A stretch of 64,000 bases of DNA from PHAA01 sp963665865 (GCA_963665865.2 CAXXWF010000001.1:3658001-3722000), one strand, 5' to 3'. Shown: positions 53,680 to 63,699, counted from the stretch's first letter. The notes: generated by a model from the sequence alone, not told the origin. Numbers and translations are program-made.

Positions 53680-56160
53680 ATGTTTAGAAAGTTTACGCAG
53701 AGGGCTCGCAACACAGTTATTCACGCTCAAGAAGAAGCCCGGGAACTTGGCCATCCTGCTATTGGAACGGAACATATTCTGCTTGGTCTCTTGCGTGAGG
53801 GAGAAGGGGTGGGGGCCAGAGCATTAATAAATTTGGGTATTGATCTGTCCAATGTTCGAGAAGAAGTGAAGGGTTTTATTTTTCAGGAGAAAGCTGTCAT
53901 AGAGGGTCCTGCCGGGGATTTGCCTATAACGCCCCGGGTTAAAAAGGTGTTTAACCTGGCTTTTGATGAAGCCCGCCTCCAGGGGGTGAACTATGTGGGC
54001 ACCGAACACCTGTTGTTGGCGCTGCTCCGTGAAGAGGAAGGACTAGCCAGCCAGGTCCTGTTGTCTATGGGGGTTAAACTTGACAGTCTCCGAGAGCAGG
54101 TTATGTTGCTGCTCGGCGGTGAAGCGTCTGGAATGGTTAACTCTGATTCTCCGGCAGAACCCCAAAATAATTCCTTCGGTCATAACCAGAAGGGGAGGAA
54201 GATGCGCAGCAAAACACCTACTCTGGATGCCTACAGCCGCGATTTAACTAAAGATGCTGCCGAAGGCAGGTTGGATCCAGTCATAGGCCGCGAAGAAGAA
54301 ATTGAAAGGGTGGTACAGATATTGTCCCGCCGTACGAAAAACAATCCCGTCTTGATTGGAGATCCTGGCGTTGGCAAAACAGCTATCGTTGAAGGGTTGG
54401 CACATATTATTTTTGAAAACAAGGTACCCGAGACTTTGAGCCATAAAAGAGTGATTGCTCTCGATTTGTCCTCAATGATTGCGGGAACTAAATACCGGGG
54501 AGAGTTTGAAGACCGCCTCACCAAGATTGTTAATGAAATAAAAACGGCCGGAGATGTGATTGTCTTTATTGATGAACTGCATACGCTGGTAGGTGCCGGT
54601 GCGGCCGAAGGAGCTATTGATGCAGCCAACATCTTGAAACCATCCCTGGCACGAGGAGATTTTCAGTGTGTTGGTGCTACCACCATTACCGAATACAGAA
54701 AGTATATTGAGAAAGACGCTGCCCTGGAAAGGAGATTCCAACCTATTCAGGTGGAAGAACCCAGTGTGGAACAGAGCGTCGAGATTTTGAAAGGATTGCG
54801 TGATCGGTACGAGGCCCACCACGGTGTAAAAATAAGTGATGAGGCCATTGAGGCAGCGGCCAAGCTCTCCACTCGCTATATTACTGATCGTTTCCTGCCG
54901 GATAAGGCTATTGACCTGATTGATGAGGCGGCCTCACGGGTGCGCCTAGCGAACTATGTGCTTCCGGCAGATGTCAAAGAACTGGAAGCAAAATTGCTGG
55001 AGGTCAGCAAGGAAAAAGAAGAGGCTATAAATGCTCAGGAATATGAGAAGGCGGCCCAATTGCGCGATGAGGAACAGAAGCTGAAAGATGAAATTGAAAG
55101 CCAGCGCCGGGAATGGGTGAGCAAACGGAGTGTGCAGGCCGGCGTGGTTGGTGAAGAGGAAATAGCCCTTATTGTTTCAAAATGGACAGGAATTCCGGTT
55201 AGTAAAATAGCTTTGGAAGAAGGGGAGCGACTGCTCCATCTGGAAGAAGTTTTGCATAATCGAGTGATAGGTCAGAATGTAGCGGTTGCATCTGTTGCTA
55301 GAGCGGTGCGCAGAGCCAGAGCCGGCTTAAAGAATCCTAAACGCCCCATCGGATCTTTTGTATTTCTCGGACCTACCGGAGTGGGCAAAACTGAATTGGC
55401 TCGGGCACTGGCTGAAGCCATGTTTGCCAGCGAAGACTCGGTGATCAGATTAGATATGTCTGAATATATGGAGAAACATGCCGTGTCGAGGATGATTGGC
55501 TCTCCTCCCGGCTATGTCGGTTATGACGAAGGGGGGCAATTGACCGAAAAGGTTAGAAGGAAGCCGTATTCAGTCATACTCCTGGACGAGATAGAAAAGG
55601 CTCATCCCGATGTTTATAATATTCTCCTCCAGGTTTTGGAAGATGGCAGGATGACGGATGGTCAAGGAAGAACCGTAGATTTCCGAAATACCATAATCAT
55701 TATGACCTCTAACGTAGGTGCTGAGAACCTGTTCAAGAACAAGCCACTGGGATTCCAAAGGGTGGCTGACGAAGCAGAGGATTATGTCAGGATGAAGGAA
55801 AGGGTCATGGACCAGATGAAACACACTTTCCGGCCTGAATTTTTGAATCGTATTGATGAGATCATAGTTTTTCAGAGTTTATCCGAAGAGGAATTGAAAC
55901 AAATTATCGACCTCTTACTGGCAGACTTGAGCCAGCGCATCAAAGAAAACGGCTATCTAATGGAAATCAGTGAGCGTGCCCGGAATCTGATTTTGAAAGA
56001 GGGCTACGAGCCAGCTTATGGAGCCCGACCTTTGAAACGGGCTATTCAAAAGCTAGTGGAGGACACGCTATCCGAAGAGATACTTAAAAAGACAGTACTT
56101 CCGGGAGATACGATTCTAATAGATGAGGAACAGGGTAAAATCATAGTTGGGAAGCAATAA
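53680..56160 (+). CDS. clpC: ClpC AAA+ unfoldase
   Basis: An 826-residue ATPase. An N-terminal double Clp repeat (residues 1-145), first ATPase with Walker A GDPGVGKTA (about 225), a UVR-type middle domain (about 425-465) and second ATPase with GPTGVGKTE (about 565) are present; the C-terminus has GYEPAYGARPLKRAIQ. It threads proteins into ClpP. It follows mcsAB, giving the usual operon without ctsR. Confidence 0.97.
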   Translation: MFRKFTQRARNTVIHAQEEARELGHPAIGTEHILLGLLREGEGVGARALINLGIDLSNVREEVKGFIFQEKAVIEGPAGDLPITPRVKKVFNLAFDEARLQGVNYVGTEHLLLALLREEEGLASQVLLSMGVKLDSLREQVMLLLGGEASGMVNSDSPAEPQNNSFGHNQKGRKMRSKTPTLDAYSRDLTKDAAEGRLDPVIGREEEIERVVQILSRRTKNNPVLIGDPGVGKTAIVEGLAHIIFENKVPETLSHKRVIALDLSSMIAGTKYRGEFEDRLTKIVNEIKTAGDVIVFIDELHTLVGAGAAEGAIDAANILKPSLARGDFQCVGATTITEYRKYIEKDAALERRFQPIQVEEPSVEQSVEILKGLRDRYEAHHGVKISDEAIEAAAKLSTRYITDRFLPDKAIDLIDEAASRVRLANYVLPADVKELEAKLLEVSKEKEEAINAQEYEKAAQLRDEEQKLKDEIESQRREWVSKRSVQAGVVGEEEIALIVSKWTGIPVSKIALEEGERLLHLEEVLHNRVIGQNVAVASVARAVRRARAGLKNPKRPIGSFVFLGPTGVGKTELARALAEAMFASEDSVIRLDMSEYMEKHAVSRMIGSPPGYVGYDEGGQLTEKVRRKPYSVILLDEIEKAHPDVYNILLQVLEDGRMTDGQGRTVDFRNTIIIMTSNVGAENLFKNKPLGFQRVADEAEDYVRMKERVMDQMKHTFRPEFLNRIDEIIVFQSLSEEELKQIIDLLLADLSQRIKENGYLMEISERARNLILKEGYEPAYGARPLKRAIQKLVEDTLSEEILKKTVLPGDTILIDEEQGKIIVGKQ

Positions 56161-56218
56161 TACCCAAAACCATGAAAAAACGGCCAATATAAATAATATT
56201 TGTATTATAATGGTATTT

Positions 56219-56338
56219 ATCAAACTCTTTTGAGGAAGAGTTTGATAAAACGCTCGCGGTGCGATGCACACAAAACGCGAAGGGAAAGTGCTATAGCACC
56301 CGCGTTTTGGCGCGTAATTCGCGCAAGCGCTCATTATT
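56219..56338. repeat. Hairpin-rich intergenic segment between clpC and radA
   Basis: ATCAAACTCTT (56219-56229) pairs with AAGAGTTTGAT (56236-56246). A second stem joins CAAAACGCG (56271-56279) with CGCGTTTTG (56301-56309) and encloses the palindrome GTGCTATAGCAC. The first hairpin lacks a T run so termination is doubtful. Confidence 0.7.
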
Positions 56339-56352
56339 AAAGAGGGAAATTT

Positions 56353-57708
56353 ATGGGAAAAATAATAACGAGATTCGTATGCAAGGATTGCGGACACGAA
56401 TCTATGAAATGGTTGGGGCGATGTCCAGGTTGCGGCAACTGGAACAGCCTGCTGGAGGAAAGCAGTCCTAAACGAGTACAGCCTCGCCATATACGCAGTG
56501 CAAAACCTGTTTCCTTAGCCGATATACCTAATATCCCCCTTTATCGATTCTCAAGTGGCAATGGGGAGTTGGATCGGGTTCTGGGAGGGGGAATCGTACC
56601 CGGGTCTCTAGTACTACTCGGCGGGGATCCCGGTATAGGCAAGTCAACTCTGTTGTTACAGGTTGCCGATTTCATAGCTCGAAATAATAAAACCGTACTC
56701 TACCTGTCCGGTGAAGAGTCAGCGGGTCAAATCCGGTTGCGGGCTGAGCGATTAGGTGTTCAAAACTCATCAATTTACTTTTTGAATGAGCAAGACATTG
56801 ATCAATTAGGGGGCTATTTAAAGGAACTGGAACCTGATTTAGTAATTGTAGACTCCATTCAAACCGTTTATTCTGAGAGTCTGTCATCAATTCCCGGCAG
56901 TGTGTCCCAATTAAGAGAATGCACCGCTAAAATTATGGATTTGGCGAAAAAAAGTGATCGAGTATTTTTCCTGGTGGGACACGTCACCAAGGATGGTGCT
57001 TTGGCAGGTCCCAAGGTTCTAGAACATATGGTGGATGTTGTTATATATTTTGAAGGCGAGAAGCATTTTTCCTTTCGCCTCTTACGGGGAGTAAAGAACC
57101 GTTTTGGTTCTACCGACGAGATCGGGCTCCTGGAAATGAGTGGGTTAGGACTGCGGGAAGTAAAGGATCCTTCCCAGATATTTCTAAGTACGAAAGACCC
57201 TACCGTGTGTGGCAGCGCAGTAGTCGCCAGCTTCGAAGGCAGCCGTCCTTTACTTATAGAGATGCAGGCCTTGGTTTCGTCGGCCGGATCAGGCTATGCA
57301 CGGCGAATGGCCTCTGGAATTGATCAGAATCGGCTGGCTCTTATTATCGCCGTACTGGAAAAAAGACGGGGGGTTAACCTCTCTGCCTATGATGTTTACC
57401 TCAAGGTTACCGGAGGGGTTTTTCTAAGAGATCCATCCATAGACCTAGGCATTGCTGCAGCCATTCTTTCCAGTTACCGGGACAGACCACTGCCAGTGGA
57501 CATGGTTTTTTTGGGTGAGATGGGGCTTTCCGGAGAAATCAGACCAGTGCCGTTTCTGGACGCCCGTCTAAAGGAAACAGAAAAATTGGGGTTTAAACGA
57601 GTAGTGATACCGGCTGGAGCCAATTTCGGCGGGCGAAATGCGAGTAGTCTGGAAATTATTGAAACTAAAAACCTGGATGAGTTTATAGAAATTATTATGG
57701 GGGGATAG
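56353..57708 (+). CDS. radA: RadA/Sms DNA repair ATPase
   Basis: A 451-residue RecA-like helicase aiding recombination. The N-terminal zinc finger is CKDCG...CPGCGNW; Walker A is GGDPGIGKST; the RadA KNRFG motif appears in the core; and the C-terminus is Lon-protease-like. ATG after AGAGGG. It overlaps disA by one base. Confidence 0.96.
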   Translation: MGKIITRFVCKDCGHESMKWLGRCPGCGNWNSLLEESSPKRVQPRHIRSAKPVSLADIPNIPLYRFSSGNGELDRVLGGGIVPGSLVLLGGDPGIGKSTLLLQVADFIARNNKTVLYLSGEESAGQIRLRAERLGVQNSSIYFLNEQDIDQLGGYLKELEPDLVIVDSIQTVYSESLSSIPGSVSQLRECTAKIMDLAKKSDRVFFLVGHVTKDGALAGPKVLEHMVDVVIYFEGEKHFSFRLLRGVKNRFGSTDEIGLLEMSGLGLREVKDPSQIFLSTKDPTVCGSAVVASFEGSRPLLIEMQALVSSAGSGYARRMASGIDQNRLALIIAVLEKRRGVNLSAYDVYLKVTGGVFLRDPSIDLGIAAAILSSYRDRPLPVDMVFLGEMGLSGEIRPVPFLDARLKETEKLGFKRVVIPAGANFGGRNASSLEIIETKNLDEFIEIIMGG

Positions 57709-58784
57709 TGGTGGTAGAAGATTTTTTCCGGATTAATTTTCGGCAATCGATGAAAATGCTGGCACCTGGGACTGTTTTCCGTCAAGGTATCGAGAATGTG
57801 CTGCAGGCGAATACCGGGGGTCTGATAGTGGTGGGTGATTCTCCGGAAGTGATGAACATGGTAACTGGTGGATTTAACATTGACTGTGAATTTACTCCGG
57901 CGCGTCTGTATGAACTAGCCAAAATGGATGGTGCTATCATTACCAATCACGATACTTCCAGAATTCTAATTGTAAATGCTCAACTGGATCCTAATCCCAA
58001 ACTTCCTTCACAGGAAACGGGCATTCGCCACCGCACGGCTGAACGAGTGGCCATGCAAACCGGAGAATTGGTAGTGGCCATTTCCCAGCGCCGCCAGGTC
58101 GTGACTCTATTCCAGGGGAACATGAGTTTTCGTTTGCGAGATATTGCCTCGATTTTAGTCAAAGCCAATCAGGCTCTGCAGACCCTGGAAAAATACCGAA
58201 ACGTTTTAATACGAGAGTTGCAGCATCTGGGCGGATTGGAATTTGAAGATCTGGTTACGCTGCTCGAAGTGTGTGATGTACTGCGGCGTAGTGTCAAAGT
58301 GCTAAACATAGCGAGGGAAATTGAAAATTACATAAGCGAACTTGGTACTGAAGGGCGTCTGGTAAAAATGCAGCTTGAGGAACTGGTATCCAATGTGGAA
58401 GAAGAAGCCACGCTAATAATTAAAGATTATTACAATAACAAAGATAAGACCCCTACGGAGATATTGAATTCAGTTTTGCGGGCTTTTGAAGATGAAACAT
58501 CTGATTCTGTTTTTTTAATAAAGAGTCTGGCCTTAGGCACGACCAGCAGCCATTTGGAGCAACAGGTAGCCCCGCGTGGTTATCGGATGTTGAACAAGAT
58601 TCCACGCATACCACCAGCGATCATAGAAAACTTGGTGGAGAGATTTTACATGCTTAATAATATACTGCGCGCCAGTATCGAAGAACTGGATGATGTGGAA
58701 GGTATCGGCGAGGTGCGCGCCCGCTCCATAAAAAACGGCTTAATCAGAATGCGTGAGCAGTTCCTCCTGGAATATATGGTCTAA
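57708..58784 (+). CDS. disA: DNA integrity scanning diadenylate cyclase DisA
   Basis: A 358-residue enzyme making c-di-AMP while scanning DNA. The DGA motif (MDGAIITN) and RHR motif (GIRHRTAER) of the cyclase domain are intact, and a helix-hairpin-helix DNA-binding domain ends the protein (VEGIGEVRARSIKNGL). Start is GTG 57708, or GTG 57711 which is better spaced from GGGGGG. Operon with radA is as in B. subtilis. Confidence 0.95.
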   Translation: MVVEDFFRINFRQSMKMLAPGTVFRQGIENVLQANTGGLIVVGDSPEVMNMVTGGFNIDCEFTPARLYELAKMDGAIITNHDTSRILIVNAQLDPNPKLPSQETGIRHRTAERVAMQTGELVVAISQRRQVVTLFQGNMSFRLRDIASILVKANQALQTLEKYRNVLIRELQHLGGLEFEDLVTLLEVCDVLRRSVKVLNIAREIENYISELGTEGRLVKMQLEELVSNVEEEATLIIKDYYNNKDKTPTEILNSVLRAFEDETSDSVFLIKSLALGTTSSHLEQQVAPRGYRMLNKIPRIPPAIIENLVERFYMLNNILRASIEELDDVEGIGEVRARSIKNGLIRMREQFLLEYMV

Positions 58785-58788
58785 GGAA

Positions 58789-58822
58789 GACCCGTCCCCC
58801 CAGAAATGGGACAGGGGGACGG
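58789..58822. repeat. Hairpin after disA, interrupted by an IS
   Basis: GACCCGTCCCCC (58789-58800) has its partner GGGGGACGG at 58814-58822, where the IS begins; the missing GTC continues after the IS at 60453. If rejoined at the shared ACGG, the two arms form a perfect 12-base stem. Flanking it, at 60462-60485, is a half copy of the GGGGACGGTTCT-family repeat. Confidence 0.8.
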
Positions 58823-60448
58823 CAGACTGTGTGAAAACTTTCCAGTCGTTATACCTCTGAACACCTAATAACACGTTCTTGAGATGGACACAGTGCAACA
58901 AAGGCAACGTATGCGGCTGGCCTGGCTTATACTAAGGCCAGCCTTCTTATTATTTCTTTCACTCCCAGGATATTAATTACCCTTCGCAGATTATAGGCAA
59001 GGAAATGAAGCTTATTTTCTGTTGCTACTGACTTAATTCCTCGTGTTAAGAAATAACTGTAACCCCAGATCCTCTTTACCGTCCCGAAGGGATGTTCAAC
59101 CAGCATTTGTCTTTGTACATATAGTTCTTTGTTGTCCCTGGTTCGTTTATCAACCTTATCCAAAAATTCCTGGTTAAGATTCCTCGAAATTAGCCGCCCT
59201 TTCTGGCTTTTGGTGCAGCGTTCCTTCATTTCACAGTTGCGGCAGGCTCTGAAATTTTTGTAATCTTGATATTCTACATCGTTTACTCTTCTTTTCCGAC
59301 TGGCATAGAGTATTTGGCCTACCGGACATATATAATGATTCTGTTCTTTGGTATATTTAAAGTGCTCCTGGCTAAATTTCGGATCAGGAATGTTAACACT
59401 GGGTTTAGGCTTGGCTACATAGGTTTCTATATGGTTTTCTTCGCATTTTATCAAATCGTTAGTAGAGTAATAACCTTTATCGGCCAGGGCTTTGATCTCT
59501 TCTATCTCAAATATTTCCTGGGCTTTGCAAGCCATATCATTAAGGTGACCTTGATCGGCCGAGTTATTTATCACTTCGGTATCCACTACTAGTTTGTGTT
59601 TTTGATCTACAACTGTCTGAACATTGTAACTGACATCTACACCATTATTATTTGCTTTCATAAGCCGGGCATCAGGGTCTGTTGTAGAAATCTCCGTTTC
59701 TCCGGTGATTGCCATCCTTTCCTGCATGGCGTTGTATTTGGTTTTTCTCTGGTTAAGCTCCTCGATTCGCTGTTTAATCTCCTCGCGGCTGGGAACATGG
59801 ATATGGGCTTCACCTTTATCATTGGCATCCAGTTCCTGCAGATAGGTATTTATTTTTTCATCTATATATTTAAGCTGCCGCTGTATTTTCTTTTCGTTGA
59901 AGTTATTGCGTTTGGAGTTGCTGGCTCTGAATTTGGATCCATCCACAGCTACCATTTGTTTGCCGTATAATTCCCATTCTTTGCACAACCGGCTGAAGTT
60001 TTTAAAAACATTTTTTATTGGTTCTTTATTATCTTTGCGAAAATCTGCTATGGTCTTAAAGTCGGGCTTCAATTTGCGCAGCAGCCATACTAATTCTAAG
60101 TTTCTACCTGCTTCTGTCTCGAGTCTTCTGGATGAACGAATCCGATTCATATATCCATAAATGTACAGTTTCAGAAGATCTTGCGGATTATATGGCGGGC
60201 GGCCAGTATCCTTAGGTTCAGTTTTTAAAAAGCCCAGTTCCGCCAAATTCAGTGTGTTAACATATGCTTCAATAACCCGCACCGGATTTTCTTCACTTAT
60301 ATAGTCATCTACAGCTTCAGGAAAAAGGGTGATTTGATGCCGATCTTCGCCGTGTATATAGGCCATGCTTCCACCTCGCTATCACCCTTTATATTCGACT
60401 TTTATATCATTTTTCCCTTTTCTGTGACCCGACTTTTCACACAGTCTG
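58823..60448 (-). mobile_element. IS1182-type insertion sequence
   Basis: The ends are 15-base perfect terminal inverted repeats, CAGACTGTGTGAAAA at 58823-58837 and its complement at 60434-60448. The element is flanked by ACGG at 58819-58822 and 60449-60452, a 4-base target duplication. It carries one intact transposase gene on the minus strand. It splits a hairpin after disA and separates disA from yacL. Confidence 0.9.
58927..60366 (-). CDS. IS1182-family DDE transposase
   Basis: A 479-residue transposase of the DUF772/DDE_Tnp_1_6 kind: N-terminal HTH-like region (GRPPYNPQDLLKLYIYGYMN), then IADFRKDN, a VDGSKFRA segment holding a likely first Asp, and a C-terminal region with zinc-like Cys residues (FRACRNCEMKERC). 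The reading frame is complete, so it may be active. Confidence 0.9.
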   Translation of the reverse strand: MAYIHGEDRHQITLFPEAVDDYISEENPVRVIEAYVNTLNLAELGFLKTEPKDTGRPPYNPQDLLKLYIYGYMNRIRSSRRLETEAGRNLELVWLLRKLKPDFKTIADFRKDNKEPIKNVFKNFSRLCKEWELYGKQMVAVDGSKFRASNSKRNNFNEKKIQRQLKYIDEKINTYLQELDANDKGEAHIHVPSREEIKQRIEELNQRKTKYNAMQERMAITGETEISTTDPDARLMKANNNGVDVSYNVQTVVDQKHKLVVDTEVINNSADQGHLNDMACKAQEIFEIEEIKALADKGYYSTNDLIKCEENHIETYVAKPKPSVNIPDPKFSQEHFKYTKEQNHYICPVGQILYASRKRRVNDVEYQDYKNFRACRNCEMKERCTKSQKGRLISRNLNQEFLDKVDKRTRDNKELYVQRQMLVEHPFGTVKRIWGYSYFLTRGIKSVATENKLHFLAYNLRRVINILGVKEIIRRLALV

Positions 60449-60500
60449 ACGGGTCCATTGTCCCAAGAACCGTCCCCTTGACACCCTTCCAGAAATAAAG

Positions 60501-60524
60501 AAAACCGCTGGTAAGCGGTTTTTT
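60501..60524. terminator. Intrinsic terminator
   Basis: AAAACCGCT and AGCGGTTTT form a stem with a GGTA loop and T run on both strands' sense. It could serve the minus-strand gene at 60557-60955 or DNA before the IS insertion. Confidence 0.8.
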
Positions 60525-60556
60525 CTATTTAGCCTATAATTATTCTGTTCTCCAGA

Positions 60557-60955
60557 TCAAGTCATATTGAAGTAGCCTAAGGCTTGAGATTTCTTATTCT
60601 CCTTGATGAATACATCATAGAGATTAATATCCAACAGATTACAGAGCGCTGCAGTATAAAAGAGTAATTTACCCAATTCACCTATAATCACTTCATCGCA
60701 ACGCTGGCATAGCTCTCCACGCAAGTGGCTGTCCAGACATGCTTTTAATTCGGCCACAGTTTCCAGGTGTTCAGGAAGTTCAATTTTTGCGGCTTGAATA
60801 GAAACACATCCGCAATCAGTAACCGACTTAATGACCGCGCGATTTACACGGCAGGTAGATTCTGAAAGTTTGGTTAAAACATCAACCACACTGTGGTGAC
60901 GGATTAGAAGATCGCTAACTGTGTTTTGAAACTCGTCACATATCAAGTCTTTCAT
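60557..60955 (-). CDS. DUF1573/MazG-like helical protein
   Basis: A 132-residue protein. The N-terminal helices and the internal TDCGCV and CQRCDE cysteines are conserved in clostridial homologues annotated DUF1573, while GELGKLLFYTAALCNLLDINLYDVF resembles MazG-like C-terminal helices. The exact family and function are unsure. It is transcribed against its neighbours and has a promoter-length space before yacL. Confidence 0.65.
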   Translation of the reverse strand: MKDLICDEFQNTVSDLLIRHHSVVDVLTKLSESTCRVNRAVIKSVTDCGCVSIQAAKIELPEHLETVAELKACLDSHLRGELCQRCDEVIIGELGKLLFYTAALCNLLDINLYDVFIKENKKSQALGYFNMT

Positions 60956-61171
60956 AAAGAGCTTAACTCCCCCTGTCTCCTCGACATTTAATTAATTATA
61001 GACCTTCAGCCAAGGGGTTGTCAATTCTGCCCGCTAAATCAATATTGACATAATGTGCCATGGGATGGACCAAATTGTCTGAATAGCACTTAATATGAAA
61101 ATTACCAAAATTTGATAACTTCTGTATAATAATGTTGTTTTTCTAGAAAAATATAATAAGGGGGTGATAGT

Positions 61172-62287
61172 ATGAATAATAAATTCATTTTTAAATCGGT
61201 ATTAATGCTTGCACTTATTGGAGGCCTAGGAGCCAGCTTTGCGTTCAAAACATTATTGGATTTGAATACTGTCTGGCAGATGGTGATCGGCGGGACAGTG
61301 GGCTTACTTATTTACGGTGCTGGAGTGTTCGGCCTGAGCCGCCTGTCCAAAGGATGGAAACTATTTAATCGTTGGCTGGATAACACGTCAATAGAAACAT
61401 TACTGGGCGGGACAGTGGGTCTAATGATGGGAATTATGATAGGTCTATTGAGCGGCTACCCATTTTATGTGATAAAGGGAGTCGGTTCCTACCTGGCTAT
61501 TTTCAGTGTTCTACTCGGTGCATATTTAGGCATGCAAATTGGGAGCCGCAGGGCAGTTGAATTCTGGAAAATGCTGCCGCATAGCCTTATTGAAGTGCCG
61601 GAAAACAATGAGCCGGGTGGCTGGAACTATAAGGTTCTAGATACCAGTGCCATAATTGACGGGCGCATATATGACGTTTGTCAAAGCAAGTTCCTGGAGG
61701 GTATCATGACGGTTCCTGTTTTTGTCATCGAGGAACTGCAGCATATAGCCGACTCTTCTGATAATTTACGCAGGAGCAAAGGGCGGCGCGGTCTGGAACT
61801 GCTATCTAAAATGCAGAAAGATCCAGCCATTAAAATTCAGATAATTGAGGATAACATACCGGAAGAAAAAGAAGTGGATATGAAACTGGTCCGTCTCTGC
61901 AAAAAGATTGGAGCCAACATTATTACGAATGACTATAACCTCAATAAGGTGGCTGAACTACAGGGTATTAAAGTATTGAATATCAACGAACTTGCCAATG
62001 CGGTTAAGGTGGTTGTTTATCCAGGTGAAACCATGTATATTAATATATTAAAAGAAGGTAAAGAACCTGGACAAGGGGTAGGCTATCTCGAGGACGGAAC
62101 GATGGTAGTAGTAGAGGATGCGCAGGATGAACTGGGGAACAACCTGGAAGTGCTGGTAACCAGCGTATTTCAGACCGCGGCGGGGAGAATGATATTTAGC
62201 CGCAAAGTGAAGGAGGACCACAACCTGAGTATCTTTAAACCTAACCTGCCAGGTGGACCAATACAAGAGGTGAATGTATATGGTTAA
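61172..62287 (+). CDS. yacL: YacL-type PIN/TRAM membrane protein
   Basis: A 371-residue protein. Four N-terminal membrane helices (about residues 7-120) are followed by a PIN nuclease domain with DTSAIIDGRIYD (about 155) and other acidic residues such as NDYNLNK, then a C-terminal TRAM domain (about 285-350). PIN-TRAM proteins are thought to act on RNA; the target is unknown. ATG after GGGGGTGATAG. Its end overlaps ispD. Confidence 0.9.
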   Translation: MNNKFIFKSVLMLALIGGLGASFAFKTLLDLNTVWQMVIGGTVGLLIYGAGVFGLSRLSKGWKLFNRWLDNTSIETLLGGTVGLMMGIMIGLLSGYPFYVIKGVGSYLAIFSVLLGAYLGMQIGSRRAVEFWKMLPHSLIEVPENNEPGGWNYKVLDTSAIIDGRIYDVCQSKFLEGIMTVPVFVIEELQHIADSSDNLRRSKGRRGLELLSKMQKDPAIKIQIIEDNIPEEKEVDMKLVRLCKKIGANIITNDYNLNKVAELQGIKVLNINELANAVKVVVYPGETMYINILKEGKEPGQGVGYLEDGTMVVVEDAQDELGNNLEVLVTSVFQTAAGRMIFSRKVKEDHNLSIFKPNLPGGPIQEVNVYG

Positions 62288-62969
62288 CAACCTTAGGGTT
62301 GTTATCGCCGCAGCTGGCAAGGGCAGTCGTATGAAGAGCTCCACAAATAAACAGTACATGCTGTTAAATTCACGGCCTGTCTTGTCTTATTCCCTGGATT
62401 TTTTTGAAAAGATGGATATAGTGGGTGAGATTGTGGTCGTGTGTGGGGCAGATGAGCTGGAGTATTGCCAACGAGAGGTTATCGAGCGTTTCCAATATAA
62501 AAAGGTATCTGCCCTCCTCCCAGGAGGCCAAGCAAGACAGGACTCCGTATGGAGGGGTTTGCAAAAACTGGGAGAGGACACGGATTTAGTGGCTGTGCAC
62601 GATGGTGCTCGGCCGTTATTGTCGTCAGCCGTATTTTTGCGATTGGTAGGCGAGGCAGAGAAGTGGGGAGCAGCTATACCTGGCATTATCAGCAAAGATA
62701 CACTTAAAGCAGTGGATCGGGACGGTTTTGTCCGGCAGACACTCGATCGAAGCTCAGTTTATGCTATTCAGACCCCGCAGATTTTCAAATATTCGGAACT
62801 GCGGGCTGCCTATAAAGAAGCCTATCAAGACGATTTTCAGGGGACCGACGACGCCTCCCTCTTTGAACACTATATAGGTAGGGTAAAAGTAGTGGAGGGA
62901 GATTATAATAACCTTAAAATTACCACACCGGAGGATTTGACTATTGCGGAGGCTCTGTTGAGGGGTTAG
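62280..62969 (+). CDS. ispD: 2-C-methyl-D-erythritol 4-phosphate cytidylyltransferase
   Basis: A 229-residue enzyme of the MEP isoprenoid pathway. N-terminal VIAAAGKGSRMKSS and VHDGARPL, and C-terminal ITTPEDLTIAEALL, are family motifs. ATG at 62280 chosen since AGAGGTG is eight bases before; a second ATG at 62274 is too close. It overlaps the end of yacL by eight bases. Confidence 0.95.
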   Translation: MVNNLRVVIAAAGKGSRMKSSTNKQYMLLNSRPVLSYSLDFFEKMDIVGEIVVVCGADELEYCQREVIERFQYKKVSALLPGGQARQDSVWRGLQKLGEDTDLVAVHDGARPLLSSAVFLRLVGEAEKWGAAIPGIISKDTLKAVDRDGFVRQTLDRSSVYAIQTPQIFKYSELRAAYKEAYQDDFQGTDDASLFEHYIGRVKVVEGDYNNLKITTPEDLTIAEALLRG

Positions 62970-62987
62970 TACGATAATAGCTTTATC

Positions 62988-63106
62988 GTCATTCTGAATG
63001 AAGTGAAGCAACTTTAATAGTGCCGCAAGTGGTACATGTGTAGTCCCCGTAGGGGAAATTTTTACCCACGGTTAGAGTAAGATCCTTCGCTGGCGCTCGG
63101 GATGAC
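62988..63106. repeat. Palindromic intergenic repeat, GTCATTCTGA type (long copy)
   Basis: It begins GTCATTCTGAATGAAGTGAAG and ends CTTCGCTGGCGCTCGGGATGAC, inverted copies of each other. The inside shares TAGTCCC and GGTTA-like pieces with the 47-bp repeat at 46822. A shorter relative is at 6767-6836. Confidence 0.75.
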
Positions 63107-63200
63107 AGAAAAAGTTCTTCCAATTCCTCCAGAACAGATTTTTATCGGTGGTAGTTTCCTGCAGAGGGCTTTGCATCAATTATGATTGGGGGAGAAGAAT

Positions 63201-63677
63201 GTGCGGATTGGGATCGGTTATGATGTGCACCGTCTGGTAGAAGGCCGCCGGCTAGTTTTAGGAGGGGTGGATATTCCGCATTCCCTCGGACTTTTAGGGC
63301 ATTCTGATGCCGACGTGCTAATCCATGCCATCTGTGACGCTCTGCTGGGAGCGGCCGCCTTGGGAGATATTGGCCAGCATTTTCCTGATACTTCCGCTAA
63401 ATTCAAGAACATTGACAGTCTGATCCTTCTGCAAATGGTAAGCCAGTTATTACATGACCATGAATTCTCAGTTATTAATATAGACAGCACTATCGTTGCC
63501 GAGCAGCCCAAACTAGCTCCTCATATTAAAGCTATGACTGTCAATATAGCTAGGATTATGGGGATCCAGCCGAATCAGGTGAGCGTAAAAGCCACCACCA
63601 CGGAAGGACTGGGATTTGAGGGGCGACAGGAAGGAATTTCCGCACAGGCGGCGGTTTTAATAGAAAATAAAATATAG
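63201..63677 (+). CDS. ispF: 2-C-methyl-D-erythritol 2,4-cyclodiphosphate synthase
   Basis: A 158-residue enzyme of the MEP pathway. Metal ligands are in GYDVHRL and HSDADVLIHAICDALLGA; the C-terminus is KATTTEGLGFEGR. GTG at 63201 follows GGGGGAG. It lies after ispD, separated by the palindromic repeat. Confidence 0.95.
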   Translation: MRIGIGYDVHRLVEGRRLVLGGVDIPHSLGLLGHSDADVLIHAICDALLGAAALGDIGQHFPDTSAKFKNIDSLILLQMVSQLLHDHEFSVINIDSTIVAEQPKLAPHIKAMTVNIARIMGIQPNQVSVKATTTEGLGFEGRQEGISAQAAVLIENKI

Positions 63678-63699
63678 GTTAGACCAGATGCGAGACTAT

